A stretch of DNA of 64,000 bases from Mesorhizobium qingshengii. GTDB lineage: Bacteria > Pseudomonadota > Alphaproteobacteria > Rhizobiales > Rhizobiaceae. Position numbers and translations under genes: made by a program. Location: positions 1 to 64,000 of the forward strand of contig NZ_FMXM01000004.1 of NCBI RefSeq assembly GCF_900103325.1. Direction: 5' to 3'. The first letter of the stretch is position 1. Every line of letters starts with the position of its first letter. Under the pieces are notes generated by a model, which did not search any database, was not told the DNA's origin, and saw only the letters and a program-made list of their open reading frames with translations. Below are positions 43,868 through 52,294 of this stretch, in pieces.

Positions 43868-44640
43868 ACGATAACAGCCACTCGCAGGTCGCCGTGATCA
43901 CCGGCGGCACGACCGGGATAGGACTGGCGACCGCGCGCCGCCTGCTTCGCCGGAATTACCTTGTCGCCGTGTTCAGCCAGCGCCGTGAAAGCGTCGAAGC
44001 AGCGCGCGACGAACTGGCGGAGGAGTTCGGCAAGGAGCGGGTCTTCGCCCAACCCGTTGACCTGGCAGTGCCAGGGCAGATTGAAGAGTTCTTTGTCGTA
44101 CTTCGCGCTCATTGGGGTCACCCGCATGCACTGGTCTGTAATGCGGGTGTTTCGCCGAAGGGACGTGACGGCGCCCTCCCCTTTAACGAAATCCACTTGC
44201 AGGAGTGGAACGAAGTGTTGGCCGTGAATCTGACTGGGGCGATGCTTTGCTGCCAGGCAGTCGGACCAGCCATGATGGACCGCGGTTTCGGCCGTATCGT
44301 CTTGATCGGCTCCGTCGCGGCCCGCACGAGACCGAAAATTGCGGGAGCCAGTTACGTCGCTTCCAAAGCAGCGCTCTCGGGGCTGACGAAGTCGTTGGTA
44401 ACTGCCTATGCTCCTTTTGGCATTACCGTAAATCTGGTCGCACCTGGCCGGATTCTGACCAATATGTCCGGTGAACCGAATACGCCCGCAAACAAGGCAG
44501 CACTTGCCGCCATTCCGGCCGGCAGACTCGGCCAACCCGATGATGTCGCAGCCGTTGTTGAATTCCTGATCTCTCGCGAAGCCGGTTTTGTGAACGGCGC
44601 GGTCGTGGACGTTAATGGTGGAGAATTCCTGCCTCTGTAG
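43864..44640 (+). CDS. Short-chain dehydrogenase (3-oxoacyl-ACP reductase-like)
   Basis: 258 residues. VITGGTTGIGLATARRLLRR, NAGVSPKGRDGALPF, Ser in LIGSVAARTRP and SYVASKAALSG (Tyr-x3-Lys), ending DVNGGEFLPL. Classical SDR of unknown carbonyl substrate. Overlaps the ThDP gene by 4 bp (ATGA), so it is translated with it. It completes the aminotransferase-ThDP-SDR operon. Confidence 0.85.
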   Translation: MNDNSHSQVAVITGGTTGIGLATARRLLRRNYLVAVFSQRRESVEAARDELAEEFGKERVFAQPVDLAVPGQIEEFFVVLRAHWGHPHALVCNAGVSPKGRDGALPFNEIHLQEWNEVLAVNLTGAMLCCQAVGPAMMDRGFGRIVLIGSVAARTRPKIAGASYVASKAALSGLTKSLVTAYAPFGITVNLVAPGRILTNMSGEPNTPANKAALAAIPAGRLGQPDDVAAVVEFLISREAGFVNGAVVDVNGGEFLPL

Positions 44641-44735
44641 GTGTGCCGATCAACGCTGTGTGGCGACCGAGCGCAGGTGCGAAGTGACGGCGAACTGCAA
44701 TACAAGGTTATGCCGAACGCGACGGGAGGCGACAA

Positions 44736-45446
44736 ATGAAACCTGTTGTAGTCCTGAGTTCTCAAGACCCGGAATTCTGCTTTCTCCTCCAATATATCCT
44801 TGAAGCCGAGGGGTACGCGGTTTGTTTAGCCACCAAACCCGATCAGGTGATCCGCCTTGCCGATCATCCCAGTACCCATGCCATCCTTCTTGATTGTTTG
44901 GCCGATAACCTCGATGCGATATGTAAAGGACTGAAACGCGGCGCCCTGACTGGCCGCATTCCAATTGCGGCACTGGTTGGCGCCAACAGCGACCGTCACA
45001 TCGACCTGATAGAAGCAGGCATCGACGAAAGCCTCGTCCGCCCTTTGGCGCCAGCCAGACTTCTGCAGTTCCTCAAGACAGGTGTGACTAGTGGTCAACA
45101 AGGCGAGGATCTCGGCCGGTTTGGATCAGGCAGGACGCTGCGACAGCTTGAGATCGAGATCAACCTTGCCAGCCAAAGCGTCAGATGCAATGGGCAGCCG
45201 CTGGATCTGGCGCCGATCGGGTTCCGTCTGTTGCAGTATTTTCTCCAGTTTCCCAATGTAGTGCACAGCAGACAATCGCTCATCGCGGCAGCATGGCGTG
45301 GAACCAGACGTGTCGATCCGCGCACCGTCGATGTGCACATCGGGCGGTTGAGGCAAGCATTGCGGTCATTGAGTGGGTACGATGCGATCCGAACGGTTCG
45401 CACGGCCGGTTACATGTTGGAAACCCGTGCGCGCCACAGCGTGTAA
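44736..45446 (+). CDS. Second orphan OmpR-type response regulator with a degenerate receiver
   Basis: 236 residues. Paralogue of the regulator at 31420: receiver-like region (MKPVVVLSSQDPEFCFLLQY; ILLDCLADN) with Arg instead of the strand-5 Lys (LVRPLAP), then an OmpR winged helix (GFRLLQYFLQFPNVVHSRQS; RTVDVHIGRLRQAL; AIRTVRTAGYMLE). RBS gggaggcgac 5 nt before the ATG. 95 bp downstream of the SDR in the same direction. Phosphorylation-independent action is likely given the missing Lys. Confidence 0.78.
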   Translation: MKPVVVLSSQDPEFCFLLQYILEAEGYAVCLATKPDQVIRLADHPSTHAILLDCLADNLDAICKGLKRGALTGRIPIAALVGANSDRHIDLIEAGIDESLVRPLAPARLLQFLKTGVTSGQQGEDLGRFGSGRTLRQLEIEINLASQSVRCNGQPLDLAPIGFRLLQYFLQFPNVVHSRQSLIAAAWRGTRRVDPRTVDVHIGRLRQALRSLSGYDAIRTVRTAGYMLETRARHSV

Positions 45447-45789
45447 GCCATGACAGCGCCTCGATTCAATGGGGTACCCGTTTTGTCCCAAACTCTGTCC
45501 TGCTTTCCCAAAAGGTGTCGAATCCCCGGCACTTATCGCAGCGGATGGGCGGCGGCGCGTAATTCGTCCGAAATCCCGATCTATCCCGCGCCTGACTTTT
45601 TCAAACCCGCGGCGTCGCCTGCTGCAAAAGACAAGATCGCCGGCGTTTTTCCACACAGCAAACTCGGTCCATCCACGGCGGCAAGGACAAACAAGACGTG
45701 GCTTGGCCTCAACGAAATTGTAGCGCCCAAACGCCGGGCTTTTCTCATGACATTTGCTCTTTACGTCTTCAGCTTCGGCATGACACGGC
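45447..45789. other. Gap between regulator and antitoxin-like gene
   Basis: A 115-codon plus-strand frame runs 45450-45797 (MTAPRFNGVPVLSQTLSCFP) but has no RBS, overlaps the next start and shows no family. Not called as a gene. Confidence 0.35.
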
Positions 45790-46506
45790 ATGATTGAGTT
45801 GCCACACTCCCAAGCCAATAACCACTTGGATGACTTCGAAATCTTCATAGCGGTAGAGGTCGAGCGCGCGTTGGTTCGGCGCGACCAATCGAGAAAAATC
45901 TCCATCTCAGCCGGCAAGGTGGCGGGCAGAGTCGCAGCCGCGGTGGCGCTTCTTCCACCCATCCAATTGCGCGCCATCGACGGTATTTCGGACGACCTAT
46001 CCAGGCTGGCGTCAGATTTCGTCAAATCGCTTGCAGCCAGGGCGATGCTTCGATGGGAAATGCGCGATGTAGGTCAGGCACAAGACGCCCCAGCCACCTC
46101 ACCCACAGGTGAGCCAACGCAAATCTTCCAGAACGTGCCGACTGAGAAGGCCTACCTTGAGACAACATTGATCGAAGATTGGGCTGGCCAGGTAGTGGGA
46201 CAGACGTATCTGGAAGAACAGCTTCGTATACCCCGATCGACACTCCATCTATGGAGGCGGCACAACGAGGTGGTCGCCTTGCGGGCAGGGAGCCGTAAAC
46301 ATGTGTTTCCTTTGGCCCAATTTGTAGACGGCAGGCCCGTTCCGGGCATCAGGGACGTGCTCTCCGGCATTGCAAATCCACGGCGAGCATGGTTCTGGCT
46401 GAATACCCCCTCGCCTTGCCTGGAAGGCCGCACTCCAATTTCCATGCTCCGGCAAGACCTGGTCGCGGAGGTCGTTTCGGCCCTGCGCCACAACTTGTCG
46501 TCGTAA
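45790..46506 (+). CDS. MbcA/ParS/Xre antitoxin-like (DUF2384) protein
   Basis: 238 residues. N-terminal ~100 residues unassigned; a HTH-like middle (VVGQTYLEEQLRIPRSTLHL, WRRHNEVVALRAGSRKHVFP) and the C-terminal toxin-binding module (PRRAWFWLNTPSPCLEGRTP, ISMLRQDLVAEVVSAL) characteristic of MbcA/ParS antitoxins. The usual partner, a RES-domain NAD-degrading toxin, is absent on either side. The N-terminal extension is longer than in typical antitoxins (~140 aa), so this may be a stand-alone DNA-binding regulator. Confidence 0.7.
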   Translation: MIELPHSQANNHLDDFEIFIAVEVERALVRRDQSRKISISAGKVAGRVAAAVALLPPIQLRAIDGISDDLSRLASDFVKSLAARAMLRWEMRDVGQAQDAPATSPTGEPTQIFQNVPTEKAYLETTLIEDWAGQVVGQTYLEEQLRIPRSTLHLWRRHNEVVALRAGSRKHVFPLAQFVDGRPVPGIRDVLSGIANPRRAWFWLNTPSPCLEGRTPISMLRQDLVAEVVSALRHNLSS

Positions 46507-46878
46507 AAGCACTCTCGAAAACCTCCAAAGGAGCTCATAGCCATTCGACAACGCGATCTTCATCGTGCCTGTCTGCCATGCGCGCCAGATTCATCATCTC
46601 AATTAGTAGACGCGTCAAACAAATATACCTATTGCACAAACTAAACTATATGCACAAAATTGAGCGGTTTTAGCGCCATTTATGCAACATTATATTTTAA
46701 CTTAGTGGCAAACAATACTTTGCGAAAAAATGCCCATTGAATCCGTGCCTACGCTGAAGTCAATTTAAACTTCGAGAATGGGCCAGAAAGCATCCTTCTC
46801 GATTGCAGGGCGGGGTGAGGACGCTGTCTTTCAGCAAACGGCCCTGACCCCTTTTTTAACCCTTACGGAGGTACGAAA
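46507..46878. promoter_or_regulatory. AT-rich promoter region of the porin gene
   Basis: 372 bp without an ORF, far lower in GC than its surroundings. A TTATGCAACA half-site resembling the TGTTGCAACA sites lies at 46680. A good Shine-Dalgarno (acggagg) precedes the GTG start. Boxes for sigma-70 cannot be assigned reliably. Confidence 0.5.
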
Positions 46879-47994
46879 GTGAACACGACAGGACTTCTTG
46901 TCAGCTCCGCTGCGGCGCTGATCGCAGTTTCCAATGCGCGCGCGGCCGACGCCGTCGTCGCCGAGCCGGAACCCGCTGAATACGTCAAGATTTGCGACCT
47001 CTACGGCGCTGGCTATTTCTATATCCCGGGAACCGAAACCTGCCTGCGCGTCGGCGGCTATGTTCGCTACGACATCGCCGCTGGCGACGCCGGTTCGTTT
47101 GACGGCGTCAATCATGTCCCTGATCAGAAGGGCAACGGCAACAGCTCTGCCTGGAAGAAGAATGCCCGCTTCACGCTAAAAACCTGGACCGGCCAGCAAA
47201 CCGAGCTCGGCACCTTGAAGACCTACACCGAAACCCGCGTTAGCTTCGGCAACAGCGGCGGTGACTACACAATCGGCGGTACCAACTGGCAGGCCCGTAA
47301 CAAGGGCCTGACGCTAAACTTTGCCTGGATTCAGCTCGGTGGTCTGCGCGTAGGAAAGGATGAATCGGCCTTCGATACTTTCATTGGCTATGCCGGCAAC
47401 GTCATCAACGATACGCTGATCCCCTATGGTGGCTTCGACACCAACGTTGTCCAGTACTATTTTGACGCCGGCAATGGCTTAACGGCGGTAGCGTCGGTCG
47501 AGGAAGGATCGGGCGCGGATACAATTGATAGCTACGTTCCGCATCTCGTCGGCGGCCTGAAATACAAGGGCCACTGGTGGGCGATCACCGCAGTCGGCGC
47601 CTACAACAGCAATTGGGAGGAATGGGCTGGCAAGGCTCGTCTCGACGTCAACGCGACGGACAGGCTGACTCTCTTCGTCATGGTAGGCTACGGCACAGAC
47701 GCGAACACCTCCACGGGCCGCAACTTCTTCAAGCAGTGGGGTGGCAATGTCGCGATCTGGGGTGGTGGCACCTACAAGATCAACGAAAAAACTTCGTTCA
47801 ATGCCCAGATTTCTTGCGACCAGGACAAGAATTTGGGCGTGGCGACGAACATTGCCTACGACATCGTGCCCGGGCTCAAGGTAACGGGCGAACTTGACTA
47901 TCTTAACGTGGGTTCGAAGGACACCTACAACTGGACCGGCGCCACCAAAAAGGCCAACGTCGGTGGCATCGTCCGGTTTCAGCGTTCTTTCTGA
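46879..47994 (+). CDS. Rhizobiales outer-membrane porin (RopA/Omp2 family)
   Basis: 371 residues. Signal peptide (MNTTGLLVSSAAALIAVSNA, cleaved after ARA), then mature AADAVVAEPEPAEYVKICDLYGAG and FYIPGTETCLRVGGYVR, a family hallmark, and a C-terminal beta-signal VGGIVRFQRSF with terminal Phe needed for outer-membrane insertion. Forms trimeric diffusion channels. GTG start preceded by ggaggtacgaaa. Stem-loop terminator 23 bp after the stop. Such porins also occur on mobile replicons of rhizobia. Confidence 0.9.
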   Translation: MNTTGLLVSSAAALIAVSNARAADAVVAEPEPAEYVKICDLYGAGYFYIPGTETCLRVGGYVRYDIAAGDAGSFDGVNHVPDQKGNGNSSAWKKNARFTLKTWTGQQTELGTLKTYTETRVSFGNSGGDYTIGGTNWQARNKGLTLNFAWIQLGGLRVGKDESAFDTFIGYAGNVINDTLIPYGGFDTNVVQYYFDAGNGLTAVASVEEGSGADTIDSYVPHLVGGLKYKGHWWAITAVGAYNSNWEEWAGKARLDVNATDRLTLFVMVGYGTDANTSTGRNFFKQWGGNVAIWGGGTYKINEKTSFNAQISCDQDKNLGVATNIAYDIVPGLKVTGELDYLNVGSKDTYNWTGATKKANVGGIVRFQRSF

Positions 47995-48016
47995 CGGACA
48001 AGTCGGTGGAAGAGTT

Positions 48017-48040
48017 GGCCCACAGTGACAACTGTGGGCC
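48017..48040 (+). terminator. Stem-loop after the porin gene
   Basis: GGCCCACAGT / ACTGTGGGCC, 10-bp perfect stem with a 4-nt GACA loop, 22 bp after the porin stop. Only a weak T-run (gtttc) follows, so termination may be partial or factor-dependent. Confidence 0.6.
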
Positions 48041-48147
48041 GTTTCAGGTTGCCCGATGCCATTGTTGCACCGCCGTAAGACAGAGTTGTACTGCTTTCTG
48101 TCGATGGATGGGTTGGCGGCGCCACCGGAATTGAGCAAGACGGGAGC

Positions 48148-48290
48148 CTAATGCGCGCGCCCCATGTGGACGCAAGAGACCGTATCGAGGACCGCCAGGA
48201 TCCGATCTTCTCGCCCGTAGCGAGTTGGTTGTGAATGAAATCCACCACCCAGATGTCGGCATTGCGGCAATGGACAGTGCGCGATATCGG
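48148..48290 (-). pseudogene. Transposase (rve-type, IS3-like) remnant
   Basis: Minus strand ADIWVVDFIHNQLATGEKI continues in the next frame as RILAVLDTVSCVHM, resembling the first Asp segment (W.xDF...R.LT..D) of IS3-type integrase-core transposases, but frameshifted and missing the rest. Flanks to 48350 show no frame. Confidence 0.5.
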
Positions 48291-48456
48291 CGGCTCCGGC
48301 GTTCCCGGCAGTGCCAGTACCGGCAGCCGTATCAAAGCTCATGGCCGGCGCAAGCCTGCTGGGTGCCGATGATCGGCCAACAGATCGGCCAATATTCTAT
48401 AAAATCAGGAATATATCATAATAATTATGTATTTAGCGGAACCCAAGTTCGGCCAA

Positions 48457-48486
48457 CTAGTGGTGAAAACCTGACGCTAGGTACCC
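48457..48486 (+). repeat. Left inverted repeat of the 552-bp unit
   Basis: Starts CTAGTGGTGAAAACCTGACG; pairs with the right repeat at 48979-49008 in inverse orientation with 3 mismatches in 30. Confidence 0.8.
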
Positions 48487-48550
48487 CGCGATGACCGGCA
48501 AGATTCGGACCCTTAGCGGAATTTAAACGCCACGCCTCTAGAGCGAAGCT

Positions 48551-48946
48551 ATGCTGCCGAAACGCCTTCTACAGCTCCCGTACCTGGTTCACACGAACCG
48601 AGAACTCGGCTTAATGCTCAAAGGGGTAAAGCCGCTCGCATACTTCATGGATGTGGCTGGTCAGGAGCCAGATTGCCTTGTCCGATATTGGCGAATGTTC
48701 GATAGGCACGTTGGCTTGGGGCGCTTTGTCAAGCGTGAATTCCATGATCCAGCCCCTGAACGACCACAGTTCCAGTGTCGCTCGATCTTCTATTCGTTGC
48801 CAGGCGAGGAGTGGCGGATCGACGCCTTTCGGACGCTCCTAGCTCAACCCGGCGCGTGGTCCCGTAATCGCGAACGGCGATTTGGTGAGTTGCTTGGCTA
48901 CGCAGACTGGCAGAACGACTACTGGTTGAGCCATCGGAGCATTTAG
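48551..48946 (+). CDS. Hypothetical protein (131 aa) inside the repeat-bounded unit
   Basis: MLPKRLLQLPYLVHTNRELG, then GVKPLAYFMDVAGQEPDCLV, RYWRMFDRHVGLGRFVKREF and GELLGYADWQNDYWLSH. Rich in Trp, Tyr, Phe and Arg with well-spaced DR and RE pairs; soluble, no signal peptide. I do not recognise the family. The frame is uninterrupted and the composition protein-like. It starts 64 bp inside the left repeat, with no strong RBS. It could be the gene a mobile element carries. Confidence 0.6.
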   Translation: MLPKRLLQLPYLVHTNRELGLMLKGVKPLAYFMDVAGQEPDCLVRYWRMFDRHVGLGRFVKREFHDPAPERPQFQCRSIFYSLPGEEWRIDAFRTLLAQPGAWSRNRERRFGELLGYADWQNDYWLSHRSI

Positions 48947-48978
48947 TCCGCTTTCCACCCCGAGCTGCCCTGCGCGTC

Positions 48979-49008
48979 GGGTACCAAGCGTCAGGCTTTG
49001 ACCACTAG
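48979..49008 (-). repeat. Right inverted repeat of the 552-bp unit
   Basis: Inverse-orientation partner of the repeat at 48457-48486, 27 of 30 positions identical. Confidence 0.8.
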
Positions 49009-49306
49009 GAAGAAAGCATACAACGCATCGAACCGGCACGGCTAGCAAGCGCATCCGAGACTACCTCGAGGGGCAAAACTCAGCCCAACCGTCATCCAGG
49101 CGGAAACTGTATCCTGCGTCTTGATCCTTTTGTTGTCAGCCGTGCTTTCAGGTCGCGCTTTGCACGGCTGCCGGAATATCGTGGCCTCGATGTCATCCGT
49201 CCTATCGACGTACACGCGCGCGGAGATGAACCAGTTCCCCTGCTTGGGCAAGCAGATGGACGCGCTTGGCGTCTATGGCCTCTCCTACAAGGTGCAGTAC
49301 AGAGTT
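49009..49306. other. Intergenic, nothing recognised
   Basis: About 300 bp between the repeat-bounded unit and the MarR-like gene. The plus-strand frame at 49121 runs antisense through that gene and is not supported. Confidence 0.35.
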
Positions 49307-49669
49307 TCAGCGAGGCGAACGTTCAACCTGTCGGATTCGTTCGAATATCTCTTCCGGGAAGGAAAAGCGCCGGGCCTTGCCGCGGCCAAGGGAATTCCTG
49401 ACTTCTGTTTCGTCCAACAGGCTGCGTTTCAACAAATATGCGATGGTCTCATAGACGCCACCGCGAGTAAGCCCGGTCTCGGCCGTGATAGCGGCCAGGG
49501 TCAGGGCCTGGTTGTCGACATGCATGCAGTAGAGCACGCTCATCAATCCGACCTGCTTTAGCCGGGCCGAAGCGGTTTCGTCCTCCAATGGATTGTCCAT
49601 GATTTCGCGCATGACGAAGGCGGTGAACGACAATGCGCGCCAGCTGTTATCCAATGCTCTTGAATCCAC
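49307..49669 (-). CDS. MarR-like winged-helix protein
   Basis: 120 residues. HTH in LTLAAITAETGLTRGGVYET, IAYLLKRSLLDETEVRN and a wing-like RGKARRFSFP, giving a MarR/PadR-type DNA-binding core preceded by a short helix. GTG start at 49669 with no clear Shine-Dalgarno; alternative starts within the N-terminal 40 residues are possible. It may regulate genes of the mobile region; no obvious partner. Confidence 0.55.
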   Translation of the reverse strand: MDSRALDNSWRALSFTAFVMREIMDNPLEDETASARLKQVGLMSVLYCMHVDNQALTLAAITAETGLTRGGVYETIAYLLKRSLLDETEVRNSLGRGKARRFSFPEEIFERIRQVERSPR

Positions 49670-50447
49670 ACTCGGTGCTTTGTATAAGACAGTTAAAGCT
49701 GCCAGATCGTTTTGTAAATAGGAACCACCGCATCTTATTAGCTGTGCTTAAATCAGCAATTCAAGCGCCCTGGCGTCGACCTGACCTCTCTGATTGCTCA
49801 ACGATTGGGCCGCAGCAGAGCGTTGCGCAGGACGAAACTTTTTTCGGCCACCGGTCTGAGCAGTTTTTTTCAAGCAGTGCAAAATGGGATCGGCGCATTT
49901 GGCGTGCCTTTCACCAAGGCACGTTCGGAGTTCGTGCCGGTTCAACGAATCTGGCAATTACCTGCGCCCCATCGCCTGTCGCAAGCTCATTCCGGCCCTT
50001 CTACGAAGGCGAGAGCGGTTGGGAGAGGAAGTGCCACTGTGTCGAGGCCCGTCGGCGGCGGGCCCGGAAGCTGAGGTCGATCGCAAATACTCTTCTCACC
50101 GGCATTATCGCGCATTGCATTCGCAAGGGAGTCTCCACGGTCACCGTCGACATGAACAAGCTTCGGCTTATGGGGCTCGGGCAACTGCATTTGAGAGTTA
50201 CGCCGGTCGGCCTGCCGCGGACGATCGAGAGCGAGGAGACGATGGCCGCCAAAGCGAGCTCTGGCCGCAGGCAATCGCCAGGCTGCGTGACACGAAAGGC
50301 GAACACCAAGCTAGCGCAACCAAAAACTGAGCATGCGGTGCGATCTGAAAAAGCGCCCGCCGCCTAATATTTCATTGGTGAAGGAACCAATCACCTCTCG
50401 AGGTCGTGAGCCTATTAGCCTGCTGGCGTCAAGACGAAGGAAGGAAG
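49670..50447. other. 778-bp low-information region
   Basis: No confident gene. A plus-strand frame 49633-50367 (244 codons) is open but its composition is not protein-like. Its tail from ATG 50241 (MAAKASSGRRQSPGCVTRKA, RBS gagga) could be a small 41-codon gene. The region may be decayed coding DNA of the mobile island. Confidence 0.35.
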
Positions 50448-50864
50448 ATGCGGCGAATCCAGCTCATTACGCTTGATTGCGCACTCGTCGTCGCCGAGGA
50501 GGGCAGCTTTCTCGGCGCTTCCCGACGTGTTGGTATCCACCACTCCGCTCTGAGCCGAAGAATCCGAGACCTTGAGCACTCGCTTGGAACGACGCTGTTC
50601 GAACGTCACGCCAGCGGCGTGCGACCTACCCCAGCCGGCATGAGACTGCTACACGATCTTCGACGGGTCCTCGCCGATCTCGACGGTACACTTGCATTTG
50701 CAAAGTCTGCACGATCAGGAAAAACTGGCGGGCTTCTTGCCGACTTAGATACATCCGAGCACGCGATCGAGTTTCTGCACGCAGTTGCCGAGTTCATTAG
50801 GAGCAGGCCGGATGTCGCTCTCAGTTTCATGAAGGCGAAGCGGACCGCGGGCCGCTTATCCTGA
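50448..50864 (+). CDS. Truncated LysR-family regulator
   Basis: 138 residues. LysR HTH (LDCALVVAEEGSFLGASRRV, then HHSALSRRIRDLEHSLGTTL) is followed by a short part of the effector region and a stop, where intact LysR proteins have ~300 residues. RBS aaggaagg before ATG. Its 3' end overlaps the DUF2274 gene by 9 bp. LysR genes are often found next to Trb modules; this one may be a remnant or a DNA-binding-only form. Confidence 0.6.
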   Translation: MRRIQLITLDCALVVAEEGSFLGASRRVGIHHSALSRRIRDLEHSLGTTLFERHASGVRPTPAGMRLLHDLRRVLADLDGTLAFAKSARSGKTGGLLADLDTSEHAIEFLHAVAEFIRSRPDVALSFMKAKRTAGRLS

Positions 50865-51083
50865 CTTCGTTTCGCGCCGGGCTCGACTGAAGACCCGGTC
50901 CGTCGCCATGAAGCGTGCCAGCATCGGAGCTATCAGCTTTACTGGATCGACAACCAACTGTCCGGTCTCGCGACCGAGCACCTCAGCATAAGCAATCAGA
51001 TCGCGGTGAACCGCGGCTGGCAATTCTACGGTGGCTTTGACCGGCCGATCATCGGGAATGGAGGAGAGTTTCAGTTTGGTCAT
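50856..51083 (-). CDS. DUF2274 family protein at the end of the trb operon
   Basis: 75 residues, MTKLKLSSIPDDRPVKATVE then ATVELPAAVHRDLIAYAEVL, the DUF2274 pattern. This small protein commonly follows trbI in ICE-type Trb clusters and may be a ribbon-helix-helix regulator of transfer. ATGA overlap with trbI. Confidence 0.8.
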   Translation of the reverse strand: MTKLKLSSIPDDRPVKATVELPAAVHRDLIAYAEVLGRETGQLVVDPVKLIAPMLARFMATDRVFSRARRETKSG

Positions 51084-52294
51084 GACGGCTCCTTTGCCGC
51101 ATCATAGGGGTTTAGTATCAAGTCGCGATTGACGATGACGCGCACCGGAAAACCGGGCCGGATGGTGAGGGTCGGCTGGACGTTCAGCTGATTGCGAACG
51201 ATCTGCTGGCCGACACTGGACAATGAATCCTGTGCGCTCTCACGGATCGCCTTGGCGATGTCGCTCTCGTTGCTGCTGGAACCAAGGTTGGAGCCGATCC
51301 CCAGCAGCGTCGTAAGCGCCGCAGCCCTGAACAACTGACCCCAATGGTGGTCGATCTCGTCCTCCAACCCGGAAAACCCTTCAGTGTCCGCGCCCTGCTG
51401 GCGTTCGAGCGCGATGGAGGTGCCGTTGGGCATGATCAGCCGGTTCCAGACCAGCAGCACGCGCGACTGGCCGAAGGTGACCTGGCTATCGTACTGGCCG
51501 ATCAGGCGGGCGCCTTGCGGGATCAGGAGATATGATCCTGTTGGACTATCATAGACGTTCTCGGTCACCTGAGCGGTGATCTGACCGGGAAGGTCGGAAC
51601 GGATGCCAGTGATGAGAGCAGCCGGGATGATTGTGCCGGCCTGGACGACATAGGGTGAAGCCTTCTCGACTATTCGATCGGGACTGACGGTGCGGCGGTC
51701 TGGTTCGGCATTGACGAAGGCGAGTTTGCGGTCCTGCATGTTCTGCGCAGAACCTGGATCAACCGCCAACTGCTCCGCTGGCGGGGTCGAACCTGGACCG
51801 GTGTCCGCGATGGAACTTCCTGGACCAGCACCTTGTCGCGCCGCGTTTGTTCGCCCACGGGTGTCGGTAAAGAGCTTTGCGACACGCGCGGCCTCGATTT
51901 CGGCAAGGCGACGCTGTTCCTCCGCGTCGACGCGGGGCGTGTGTATCTCAGGCGCAATGACTGACTTGCCCTGCTCCTGCGCGCGCAGGATCGGTCGGCC
52001 GAGATCCCCAGGCAGTGCGGGACCGAGCTTTGGAACCCCGGAATAATCCTTCGGCAGCGTCTGCAGCCCATCGGCGGTCGAGCGGTCTTCAGTGGTGAAG
52101 AGTTCGGAGGGCTGTTCATTGCCGCGCCGCCTGATGTCGAGCGCCCAGATCAACGTGCCCAGGATCGCAACGCTGGCCACTCCACCAAGACCGATCAGCA
52201 CCTTGCGCGAAAGACGCGTGACCCTGGCCGGTTCGGGCCGCAAGCGCAGTTGCTCCCTGATGTCCGGATTGGGGGGAATGCCGGCGTCGCTCAT
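51080..52294 (-). CDS. trbI: TrbI, conjugative transfer inner-membrane/channel protein
   Basis: 404 residues. Single N-terminal helix (KVLIGLGGVASVAILGTLIW), a proline/glutamine-rich periplasmic linker and a C-terminal VirB10/TrbI beta-barrel domain (AGTIIPAALITGIRSDLPGQ, SYLLIPQGARLIGQYDSQVT). It links the inner and outer membrane parts of the mating-pair channel. Overlaps DUF2274 and trbG (4 bp each). Confidence 0.93.
   Translation of the reverse strand: MSDAGIPPNPDIREQLRLRPEPARVTRLSRKVLIGLGGVASVAILGTLIWALDIRRRGNEQPSELFTTEDRSTADGLQTLPKDYSGVPKLGPALPGDLGRPILRAQEQGKSVIAPEIHTPRVDAEEQRRLAEIEAARVAKLFTDTRGRTNAARQGAGPGSSIADTGPGSTPPAEQLAVDPGSAQNMQDRKLAFVNAEPDRRTVSPDRIVEKASPYVVQAGTIIPAALITGIRSDLPGQITAQVTENVYDSPTGSYLLIPQGARLIGQYDSQVTFGQSRVLLVWNRLIMPNGTSIALERQQGADTEGFSGLEDEIDHHWGQLFRAAALTTLLGIGSNLGSSSNESDIAKAIRESAQDSLSSVGQQIVRNQLNVQPTLTIRPGFPVRVIVNRDLILNPYDAAKEPS

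Larger units (their letters stand above)
48457..49008. mobile_element. 552-bp unit bounded by 30-bp inverted repeats, one cargo gene
   Basis: The segment between two 30-bp inverted repeats with 27 matches contains a single gene (48551-48946) and no transposase. This resembles a non-autonomous element or cassette mobilised in trans. No target duplication is apparent, though both ends begin with CTAG. Confidence 0.6.
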
